Origin: an uncultured Clostridia bacterium
GTDB taxonomy: Bacteria > Bacillota > Clostridia > Christensenellales > Borkfalkiaceae
DNA length: 39,970 nucleotides
Reading direction: 5' to 3'
NCBI GenBank assembly: GCA_944363395.1
Contig: CALVUC010000012.1
Coordinates: 1-39,970 of the forward strand
Of the stretch, positions 33,724-39,970 are shown one piece after another. The first letter of the stretch is position 1. The number at the start of each line of letters is the position of its first letter. The notes below the pieces were generated by a model. That model ran no database searches. It was not told where the DNA came from and saw nothing but the letters and a program-made list of their open reading frames with translations. Both the position numbers and the translations under genes were made by a program.

Positions 33724-33752
33724 ATTATACCGCATACGGCGACGATTTGCAA
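33724..33752 (-). promoter_or_regulatory. Promoter of the tsaE operon, start-codon-proximal
   Basis: TTGCAA at 33747-33752, 17-nt spacer, perfect TATAAT at 33724-33729 on the minus strand. Nine nt (ACCCGTGAT) separate it from the tsaE ATG, so the leader is 0-3 nt. Confidence 0.8.
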
Positions 33753-33762
33753 GAACTTTTTC

Positions 33763-34515
33763 TTATTGCGTCAGGAAGAAATGCAAAATCGCAAACCCGA
33801 CGAGCACGAGGGCGACGGCGGCGAGCACGGCGATCGTAACGACGGCGCGCTTTTTCTCCTCTTCCTCCGAGCGCTCCTTTTTGGGACGCAGCCGCTCGTT
33901 GAGTTTGTTGACGGCGCGCGAGATGTGTTTGTACACGAGCAGCGTCACGAGCGCGGCGACGATGCAGCGCAGGAGATTGAAGGGCAGCACCGCAGCCCAG
34001 AGATAGATGGAATAGAAATTTTCCTGCGTGCAGTCTGGGAAGAGGGGCGTCATCATGCCGAGGAGAGGCTCCCATCTCCCATCGAACATCAGGGCAACGT
34101 AGGCAGGCACGAGCAGGAAGCGGTTGAGAAAGACGGCGAGCGCCGTGGAGATGAGCGTGCCAAGCCCCATGCCGAGCAGCGCGCCCTTCAGCGTGCGCAT
34201 CCTGTCATAGACGAGCCCGACGGGCAGCACGAGCGCGGCACCCACGAGGATATCGGCAAGATCGCCTACAAAAAATGTGCTCGTGGAGACGATGACGAGT
34301 TTGAGCAGCACCATCATGACGACGATGATGCAGCCCGAGACGGGACCGAGGACAAAGGTGCCGATGAGCACGGGGATGTCCGAAAAGCGGAATTCGAGGA
34401 AACCCGGGAAGAAGGGCAGCGAAAAATTGAGGATGTACAGCAGCGCCGCCAGCGCCGAGAAGAGCGCGAGCATGGCGATGCGCGTGGAGGAAAAGTAGTG
34501 TTTTGCAGATGCCAT
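33763..34515 (-). CDS. ribU: Riboflavin ECF transporter S component RibU
   Basis: 250 residues, six hydrophobic helices in the ECF S-component style: RIAMLALFSALAALLYIL near the N-terminus, then FPGFLEFRFSDIPVLIGTFVLGPVSGCII, the segment typical of RibU. The C-terminal part has a charged stretch (KKERSEEEEKKR, about 215-226) and one more hydrophobic helix. The FMN riboswitch in its leader confirms the riboflavin link. It would work with shared EcfA and EcfT subunits encoded elsewhere. Confidence 0.93.
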   Translation of the reverse strand: MASAKHYFSSTRIAMLALFSALAALLYILNFSLPFFPGFLEFRFSDIPVLIGTFVLGPVSGCIIVVMMVLLKLVIVSTSTFFVGDLADILVGAALVLPVGLVYDRMRTLKGALLGMGLGTLISTALAVFLNRFLLVPAYVALMFDGRWEPLLGMMTPLFPDCTQENFYSIYLWAAVLPFNLLRCIVAALVTLLVYKHISRAVNKLNERLRPKKERSEEEEKKRAVVTIAVLAAVALVLVGFAILHFFLTQ

Positions 34516-34562
34516 AAGAATACCTCTTACTGTTATTTCGGATATTCTTTGACCCTCCGCAC

Positions 34563-34591
34563 AAAAAAACGCGCCCCGAAAAAGGGGCGCG
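34563..34591 (-). terminator. Riboswitch-controlled terminator of ribU
   Basis: Stem CGCGCCCC with loop TTTTTC and GGGGCGCG (34570-34591) followed by seven T (34563-34569) on the minus strand. It lies between the FMN aptamer and ribU, the expression platform of a transcriptional OFF switch. Confidence 0.9.
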
Positions 34592-34607
34592 CAAACGTGC
34601 GCTTTGC

Positions 34608-34716
34608 TCTTTTCTCATCCGGACTATGACCGTCGGTACGGGGATCTCACCCGTTCGGGGGCTTGCGCCCTTCGCAGACTTTACTGCCGGTGGAGACTTT
34701 CACTCCGCCCCAAAGA
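34608..34716 (-). promoter_or_regulatory. FMN riboswitch (RFN element)
   Basis: The conserved aptamer blocks read on the minus strand: GGGGCGGAGTGAAAGTCTCC, ACCGGCAGTAAAGTCTGCGA, GGTGAGATCCCCGTACCGAC and GGTCATAGTCCGGATGAGA, closed by a TCTTT/AAAGA outer helix. Binding of FMN would favour the downstream terminator and turn off ribU. Confidence 0.96.
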
Positions 34717-34732
34717 ATATTCGATCGTGGAT

Positions 34733-34762
34733 AGTATACCCCCTCCGCGCCCGCGCTGTCAA
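34733..34762 (-). promoter_or_regulatory. Promoter of the FMN riboswitch-ribU unit
   Basis: TTGACA at 34757-34762, 18-nt spacer, TATACT at 34733-34738 on the minus strand; start near 34726, about 10 nt before the aptamer. Confidence 0.8.
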
Positions 34763-34801
34763 GCGTTTTGGCGCCCTTTTCCGCGCCGCCCATAAGACGA
34801 T

Positions 34802-34829
34802 GCGCGCCCCGCTCGTCTGCGGGGCGCGC
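34802..34829. terminator. Hairpin at the glyA 3' end
   Basis: 11-bp perfect stem GCGCGCCCCGC with loop TCGTCT, 6 nt beyond the glyA stop. No T-run, so it is a weak intrinsic terminator at best. Confidence 0.6.
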
Positions 34830-34835
34830 CTGCGG

Positions 34836-36086
34836 TCAGAGGATGTCGTTGGGATAGAGCGGGAATGCGTCGCACAGGGCGCGCACCTTGCGGGAGACGT
34901 CCGCAACGGCTTCCTCCCTCTTCCAGATGACTTCGGTAACGAGGTCGGCGATCGCGATCGCCTCCTGCTCCTTCATCCCGCGCGAGGTAATGGCGGGCGT
35001 GCCGATGCGCACGCCGCTCGTGATGAAGGGCGACGTCGTCTCGAAGGGGATGGTGTTCTTGTTCGCCGTGATGTGCGCCCTGTCCAAAAGCGCCTCGAGC
35101 TCCTTGCCCGTCATGTTCTCCTTTCTCAGGTCAACGAGCATGAGGTGGTTGTCCGTGCCGCCCGAAACGAGGCGCACGCCGTTGTTCGTGAAGCGCTCCG
35201 CCATTGCCGCGGCGTTCTTGACGATCTGCTGCTGATACGCCTTGAAGGCGGGAGTGAGCGCCTCCTTGAAGGCGACCGCCTTTGCCGCGATGACGTGCAT
35301 CAGAGGTCCGCCCTGCGTGCCGGGGAATACCGCCTTGTCGATCGCCTTGGCGTACTGCTCCTTGCACATGATGACGCCGCCGCGCGGACCGCGCAGCGTC
35401 TTATGGGTGGTCGTCGTGACAAAGTCCGCCACGGGAACGGGGTTGGGATGCAGCCCCGCCGCGACCAGCCCCGCGATGTGGGCGATGTCCACCATCATCA
35501 GCGCGCCGACCTTGTCGCAGATCTCGCGGATGCGCTTGAAGTCGAGGATGCGGGGATAGGCGCTCGCGCCCGAGACGATCATCTTGGGTCTGCATTCCAG
35601 GGCGATGCGCTCCATCTCGTCGTAGTCGATGGTCTCCGTCTCCTGCGATACGCCGTAGGGGACGATATGAAAATAGCTGCCGGAGACGTTGACGGGCGAG
35701 CCGTGCGTCAGATGCCCGCCGTGCGAAAGATTCATGCCCATGATGGTGTCGCCCGGCTTGAGCATGGCGAAATAGACAGCAAAGTTCGCCTGTGCGCCGC
35801 TGTGCGGCTGGACGTTGGCGTGCTCGCAGCCGAAGATCTCCTTCAGGCGGTCGCGGGCAAGGTCCTCGACGACGTCCACAAATTCACAGCCGCCGTAATA
35901 GCGCTTGCCGGGATAGCCCTCGGCATACTTATTGGTGAGGTGGCTCCCCATCGCCGCCATGACGGCGGGCGAAACGATATTTTCGCTGGCGATGAGTTCG
36001 AGATTGCCGCGCTGACGCGCAAGTTCTTCCTCCATTGCCGCATATACTTCGGGATCGGTATTTCTGACGGTGGTAAGATCGATCAT
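34836..36086 (-). CDS. glyA: Serine hydroxymethyltransferase
   Basis: 416-residue PLP enzyme interconverting serine and glycine and feeding one-carbon units to tetrahydrofolate. [37 protein letters not shown], the PLP lysine in [14 protein letters not shown] and the C-terminal [15 protein letters not shown] are intact. Start has AGGAGC. Own promoter; separate from the riboswitch-ribU unit downstream. Confidence 0.97.
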   Translation of the reverse strand: MIDLTTVRNTDPEVYAAMEEELARQRGNLELIASENIVSPAVMAAMGSHLTNKYAEGYPGKRYYGGCEFVDVVEDLARDRLKEIFGCEHANVQPHSGAQANFAVYFAMLKPGDTIMGMNLSHGGHLTHGSPVNVSGSYFHIVPYGVSQETETIDYDEMERIALECRPKMIVSGASAYPRILDFKRIREICDKVGALMMVDIAHIAGLVAAGLHPNPVPVADFVTTTTHKTLRGPRGGVIMCKEQYAKAIDKAVFPGTQGGPLMHVIAAKAVAFKEALTPAFKAYQQQIVKNAAAMAERFTNNGVRLVSGGTDNHLMLVDLRKENMTGKELEALLDRAHITANKNTIPFETTSPFITSGVRIGTPAITSRGMKEQEAIAIADLVTEVIWKREEAVADVSRKVRALCDAFPLYPNDIL

Positions 36087-36114
36087 AGCTCGCTCCTAAA
36101 TCTTCTTTTCCGTT

Positions 36115-36143
36115 ATTATAGCAAACCTCGCGCAAAATAGCAA
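36115..36143 (-). promoter_or_regulatory. Promoter of glyA
   Basis: TTGCTA at 36138-36143, 17-nt spacer, TATAAT at 36115-36120 on the minus strand; leader about 25 nt. Confidence 0.75.
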
Positions 36144-36179
36144 GAATTTGCGCGATTTTTCTCTGCGGTTTTCGCGCGC

Positions 36180-36208
36180 TTGACACGCGCGCCCGCGCGT
36201 GATATACT
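36180..36208 (+). promoter_or_regulatory. Promoter of the M48-like membrane protein gene
   Basis: TTGACA at 36180-36185, 17-nt spacer, TATACT at 36203-36208; leader about 45 nt with GGGAG 5 nt before the ATG. Divergent from glyA. Confidence 0.8.
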
Positions 36209-36259
36209 CAATAGTATCTTCCCGCGCCGACAAGATATCAGCGGGAACCGGGAGCCGCC

Positions 36260-38236
36260 ATGTCCGTATTGCGCTATGCCGCCGCCGCTTTTTCTCTGAT
36301 CGTGACCCTGTTCGCCTCCGCCGTCTGGGCGCTGCTTCTGCCTGCCTCCGTCCCCGCCGCGCTCGCGTTCTTCCTGACGGGGCTCGCGGGCTTTGCCGCC
36401 GCCCTGCTTGCGAACGGGCTGCTTTCCCGCCGCGGCGATCGGAAAGGAGCGCACGGCGTGAGCGCCGCGCGCAAAACCGTGCGCGCGACGCTCTTCGTCT
36501 GCCGCCTCTATTCCCTTCTCCTGCTCCTCTTCGGGTTTTTGCTCGATCTCGGCGTGACGGGGCTGTTCGTCGCCCTCCTCGCGCCCGCCGTGAGCGACCG
36601 CGTCCCGCTGCTCATCCTGTCCCTTCTGCTGGCGCTCGCCGTCTACCTGCTTGCAATGTTCCTGCCGGTGATGACGCTCGTCAAAGCGCCGCCCGCGGAG
36701 GAAGCGGACGGCACAGCGCGCATTCCCCGCGCCGAAACGCCTCTTTTGTACAGCCTCGCGGACAGGGCGGCCGTCGCGGCGGGCTATCACGGCGCCTTTC
36801 ATCTTGCGCGCGTGTTCGGACCCGAAACCGCATTCCGCGCCGCGGAGGAGCGGGACGGGCTCTCGGTCGGCGTTCCCGTCGCCGTGCTCCCGCTGTTTAC
36901 GGCGGAGGAGGTCTACGCGCTGCTTGTACACGTCTTTGCACGCGCCGTCCACCGCGACGGCGTGCTCGCCCGCCGCTTCCGCCGCGCGCTCGCCCGCTAC
37001 GACTGCCGGACGGACAAACTCGCGACCTTCAAAAAGCCCCTCTTCTCCTATGCAGACAGCCTCCTGCAGGAGGCTTGGGCGCGTTACACCGCCGAGACAT
37101 CCGCCCGTACCGTCCGCGATGCGGACGCCGCTGCCGCACGGAACGCCGACCCGCAGGCATGGATCGACGCCTGCGCCAAACAGCTTGTGGCGGCAGACGT
37201 GCTGCGTTCGCCCTGCCGCGCCGTCGATTATGAGATGTTCGCGGACGAAACGCCCGTCCCCGACTACTACACCCGCATCGCCGCCTGTCTCGACGAGGCG
37301 ATCCGCAGGGAAGAGGCGCATCTGCGCCCCATCCTCCTGCGCACGCTCGGCGCGTCCGACGCGGAGCCCTCCCTCAGAGAGCGCATGGAGCAGGCGGACG
37401 TTCCGGACTTTGCCCTCGTCCGCCGCGAACGGGACGGAGGATTCTCGAAGGAAATGAGCGAAGAGACGACGCGCTGCGACGCCATCGCCCTCGAGAGCTT
37501 TGAGGGCGGCGTCTGGCAGACGCTGCGCGAGACGCACAAGCTGTTTTACGACCGCGTGATTGAACGGTACGAACGCGCGCAGAAGGCGGGTACGGCGGAC
37601 GAATATCTGTACACGCAGGCGCTGCGCGCCTACTTCATCGTGGATGCAAAGAAGGTGTTCGGCGTCGCCGAACGCGCGCTCGCCGATCAGACGATGCGCA
37701 CGGAAGCCGAATGCGTCAGCGCCATGCTGCTCTGCCGCCGCGACCACGACGCCGCCGCGGACGCCCTCATGCACGTTTTACAGGAAAACCCTCTGTACGC
37801 GGAGCGCCTGCTGCCCCTGCTGCACGAAGCCGCCCTCCGCACGGGGGACGAGGACGCCGTCATGCGGGAGCGCGCCGTACGAGAGCGCGCCCTGGAGGAG
37901 ACCGCGGCGTACCAAAAAGACCTTCGCGCCGTGAACGTCACCGAGCAGACCGTCCTTGCGTGCGATCTGACGCAGGCGCGCCTCGCGCACATCGGCGCGG
38001 TCCTGCTGCGCCTCGGCAGCGGGAGAGCCTTCCTCGTGCGGACGGACACCCTCTGCGAACGCGCCGTCTATGCCGTGATCGCCGACGAAAACGCCGTCGA
38101 CGGTACGACGCGCGCGCTGCTCGCGGACTACCTCGCCTCCATCTCCCTGCCCGCGGAGAGCTATCTCCTCAAGACCTGTCCCGCGGGCTCGCCCGTGATG
38201 CAGGCGGCGCAAAAAACAGGCATACGTCTTGCATGA
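36260..38236 (+). CDS. Large membrane protein resembling an inactive M48 peptidase
   Basis: 658 residues. Four hydrophobic helices in the first 140 residues (about 8-30, 33-53, 78-110, 115-140), then a soluble remainder. Residues 160-235 follow the M48 layout: LADRAAVAAGYHGAFHLARVFGPETAFRAAEERDGLSVGVPVAVLPLFTAEEVYALLVHVFARAVHRD, where active family members have HExxH; here it is His224-Val-Phe-Ala-Arg228, so two zinc-site residues are lost. The remaining 400 residues are alpha-helical, charged and unrecognised. Either a pseudo-protease or an unrelated membrane protein; the M48 link is an alignment by eye. Confidence 0.75.
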   Translation: MSVLRYAAAAFSLIVTLFASAVWALLLPASVPAALAFFLTGLAGFAAALLANGLLSRRGDRKGAHGVSAARKTVRATLFVCRLYSLLLLLFGFLLDLGVTGLFVALLAPAVSDRVPLLILSLLLALAVYLLAMFLPVMTLVKAPPAEEADGTARIPRAETPLLYSLADRAAVAAGYHGAFHLARVFGPETAFRAAEERDGLSVGVPVAVLPLFTAEEVYALLVHVFARAVHRDGVLARRFRRALARYDCRTDKLATFKKPLFSYADSLLQEAWARYTAETSARTVRDADAAAARNADPQAWIDACAKQLVAADVLRSPCRAVDYEMFADETPVPDYYTRIAACLDEAIRREEAHLRPILLRTLGASDAEPSLRERMEQADVPDFALVRRERDGGFSKEMSEETTRCDAIALESFEGGVWQTLRETHKLFYDRVIERYERAQKAGTADEYLYTQALRAYFIVDAKKVFGVAERALADQTMRTEAECVSAMLLCRRDHDAAADALMHVLQENPLYAERLLPLLHEAALRTGDEDAVMRERAVRERALEETAAYQKDLRAVNVTEQTVLACDLTQARLAHIGAVLLRLGSGRAFLVRTDTLCERAVYAVIADENAVDGTTRALLADYLASISLPAESYLLKTCPAGSPVMQAAQKTGIRLA

Positions 38237-38246
38237 TCTGCGGCAT

Positions 38247-38294
38247 ACAAAGAGGGGGCGCCCCGCGCAGCTGCGCGGGGCGCCCCCTCTTTGT
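38247..38294. terminator. Perfect 48-nt palindrome between convergent genes
   Basis: A 24-bp inverted repeat without a spacer; left arm begins ACAAAGAGGGGGCGCC and the centre is GCAG/CTGC. Lies between the M48-like gene and the trxA terminus. A weak T-run flanks each side (TTTGT). Confidence 0.8.
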
Positions 38295-38307
38295 CCCCTT
38301 GCGGGGC

Positions 38308-38625
38308 TTATACGTTGTTTTCCAGGAACGCCTTCAGCGTCGCCTTGGGCACATAGCCCAGATTTTGTGCGGCAGGCTTACCGTCCTTGAAAACGATGAC
38401 GCAGGGGATGGACATGATCGCGTACTTGCGCGCCGCCGCCTCGTTCTCGTCCACATTGACCTTGACGAACTCCGCCCTGCCCGCAAGTTCGCCCGCGACC
38501 TCGTCCATGACGGGAGCAAGCATCCTGCAGGGTCCGCACCAACTTGCCCAGAAATCGCACACGACCGTCCCTTTTGCGATCTTTTCCTCCAGCTGTGCGC
38601 CGGAAACTTCTGCTACGTTGTTCAT
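38308..38625 (-). CDS. trxA: Thioredoxin
   Basis: 105-residue thioredoxin with the WCGPC active site (FWASWCGPCRM) and the cis-proline loop SIPCVIVFKDGK. The residue after the cis-proline is Cys instead of the usual Thr (IPT). It overlaps the end of hisS by 4 nt, so its translation is coupled to it. Confidence 0.95.
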   Translation of the reverse strand: MNNVAEVSGAQLEEKIAKGTVVCDFWASWCGPCRMLAPVMDEVAGELAGRAEFVKVNVDENEAAARKYAIMSIPCVIVFKDGKPAAQNLGYVPKATLKAFLENNV

Positions 38626-39881
38626 GATCTCCTCCTTAGGATATAATTTGCAAGTTCTTCGAGTTTTACGCGTTCGGACGAGGACGTCTTCATATCCTTG
38701 ACCTCCGCCGCGCCATCGAGAAGTTCCCTCTCGCCGAGCACCGCCACAAAGCGCGCGCCCGTCTTGTCGGCATACTTGAACTGCGCCTTGACGGAGCGCT
38801 CCATGAGATCGGTCTCGCAGGAGACGCCCTGCCGCCTCAACTCGTTCGCCAGGAGAAACGCCCGCTCGCGCGAGGAAGCGTCCATGCCCGCAAGGTAGCA
38901 GTCAACCCCTTCTTCGGGCGCGGGGAGCTTGCCCTCCGACTCCATCACGAGCAGCAGCCGCTCCATGCCCGCCGCAAACCCGACGGCGGGAACGGCTTTG
39001 CCGTCCATCTGTTCGAGCAGCGTGTCGTATCTGCCGCCGCCCAGCACCGTCCCCTGCGCCCCCGCCGCGGCGGAAACAAATTCAAACACGGTACGGCTGT
39101 AATAGTCCAGCCCGCGGACGATGGAGGGATCGACGGTATGCGCAACGCCCGCCTGCGTCAGGAGCGAACGGACCCGATCGAAGTGCGCGCGGCAGTCGTC
39201 GCAGAGATAGTCGAGCATCCGCGGCGCGCCCGCGGCGACCGCCTTACAGCCTTCCACCTTGCAGTCGAGGATGCGCATCGGATTTTTTTCATAGCGATTG
39301 CGGCAGTCCTCGCACATCCCTCCAAGATGGGGCGCAAAGTAGGCTTTGAGCGCCTCGTGATAGCGGGCGCGGCAGTGCTTGCAGCCGATGGAATTGATGC
39401 GCAGGGCGACTTTCTCCAGCCCGAGCGCCCTTAAAAAGCTGTCCGCAAAGGAGATCGCCTCGGCGTCCGCTTCCGGGCCCGCCGCCCCGTACAGCTCTGC
39501 GCCGAACTGGTGAAACTCCCTGAGCCTGCCTGCCTGCGGACGCTCGTAGCGGAAGGCGGAGATCATGTAATACGCCTTAAAGGGCATGACGCCCCCCGCC
39601 AGTCCGTGCTCCAGAAAGGCGCGCGCAACGCCCGCAGTCCCCTCGGGACGCAGTGTCACCGACCTGCCGCCCTTGTCGAGGAAGGTATACATCTCCTTGT
39701 TGACGATATCCGTCGTATCGCCCACGCCGCGCGCAAACAGCTCGGTATGTTCAAAGACGGGGGTGCGGATCTCCTTGAAAGCGTATGCCGCCGCCGTCTT
39801 TCTTGCCGTCTCTTCGATACGGTGCCAGAGATAGACCTGCGACGGCAGGACATCCTTACAGCCTTTGGGAATTTGGATCAT
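38622..39881 (-). CDS. hisS: Histidine--tRNA ligase
   Basis: 419-residue class II synthetase. Class II motif RPEGTAGVARAF, histidine-pocket GLDYYSRTVFEF and the LGGGRYDTLLEQMDG...VGFAAGMERLLLVM region are intact, and the C-terminal anticodon-binding domain ends at the stop. The central insertion with CKHC...CEDC...CDDC cysteines is the usual Firmicute type. Start has AGGAG. The 89 nt upstream (39882-39970) show no T-box consensus, but the leader may continue beyond the window. Confidence 0.96.
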   Translation of the reverse strand: MIQIPKGCKDVLPSQVYLWHRIEETARKTAAAYAFKEIRTPVFEHTELFARGVGDTTDIVNKEMYTFLDKGGRSVTLRPEGTAGVARAFLEHGLAGGVMPFKAYYMISAFRYERPQAGRLREFHQFGAELYGAAGPEADAEAISFADSFLRALGLEKVALRINSIGCKHCRARYHEALKAYFAPHLGGMCEDCRNRYEKNPMRILDCKVEGCKAVAAGAPRMLDYLCDDCRAHFDRVRSLLTQAGVAHTVDPSIVRGLDYYSRTVFEFVSAAAGAQGTVLGGGRYDTLLEQMDGKAVPAVGFAAGMERLLLVMESEGKLPAPEEGVDCYLAGMDASSRERAFLLANELRRQGVSCETDLMERSVKAQFKYADKTGARFVAVLGERELLDGAAEVKDMKTSSSERVKLEELANYILRRRS

Positions 39882-39970
39882 AATGACGATCTCCTGTCTG
39901 TGATATGAAATAATGAACTATGTTTTTTCAAAATGCCTGAAGGTACGCAATCAAGGCTTGCCGCAGCCCG

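Noticed and set aside
36116-37774. 552-codon minus-strand frame opposite the M48-like gene
   Set aside because: The plus-strand frame has a consensus promoter, ribosome binding site and membrane helices; the opposite frame has none.
39882-39970. T-box riboswitch before hisS
   Set aside because: No T-box consensus or specifier stem within the 89 nt available; the leader may lie outside the window.

Overview
The window (about 40 kb, GC-rich) reads as chromosome of an anaerobic Bacillota (Firmicutes), most likely an uncultured gut member of the Clostridia. The reasons are the uninterrupted S10-spc-alpha ribosomal order with secY-adk-map-infA-rpmJ inside it, a zinc-type S14, a zinc-LID adenylate kinase, strong AGGAGG ribosome binding sites, an FMN riboswitch before a RibU-type ECF S component, a YugP-type metallopeptidase, and the NifU-like/GGGtGRT pair that I associate with Clostridia. 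Finer placement is not supportable from sequence reading alone.

Layout. (1) 1-13,715, all on the minus strand: rpsJ-rplC-rplD-rplW-rplB-rpsS-rplV-rpsC-rplP-rpmC-rpsQ-rplN-rplX-rplE-rpsN-rpsH-rplF-rplR-rpsE-rpmD-rplO-secY-adk-map-infA-rpmJ-rpsM-rpsK-rpsD (rpsD cut by the window edge). A consensus promoter about 260 nt before rpsJ and a second before rpsM each start a leader with competing hairpins. (2) 14.2-16.0 kb, plus: a DUF1275 membrane domain fused to a GNAT acetyltransferase, then a SIMPL-domain protein. (3) 16.1-19.5 kb, minus: GH36 alpha-galactosidase and an MFS permease. (4) 19.5-20.57 kb: a gene-free stretch with a striking array of ACAT/ATGT palindromes. (5) 20.6-22.3 kb, minus: a GGGtGRT protein and a NifU-like scaffold, divergent from a lipoprotein. 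(6) 23.5-26.6 kb, minus: obg, a 490-residue unknown, yhbY. (7) A YugP-like metallopeptidase (plus) and NADP isocitrate dehydrogenase (minus). (8) 28.9-33.7 kb, minus: tsaE-tsaB-rimI-alpha/beta hydrolase-membrane MurF-like ligase-Ddl, joining tRNA t6A modification and ribosomal acetylation with the last cytoplasmic peptidoglycan steps. (9) FMN riboswitch-ribU and glyA. (10) A large membrane protein that looks like an M48 peptidase with a ruined active site. (11) hisS-trxA.

Most promising observations: three genes (the DUF1275-GNAT fusion, obg, tsaE) have a near-consensus -10 box ending only 6-9 nt before the ATG and no Shine-Dalgarno sequence, as expected for leaderless mRNAs; the repeated palindrome array at 19,707-19,770; the uncharacterised NifU-like/GGGtGRT pair; the membrane-anchored MurF-like ligase next to a Ddl whose ribosome binding site lies in a terminator-like hairpin; the pseudo-M48 protein; and an attenuator-like S10 leader. 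No CRISPR array, insertion sequence, tRNA or rRNA gene was seen.
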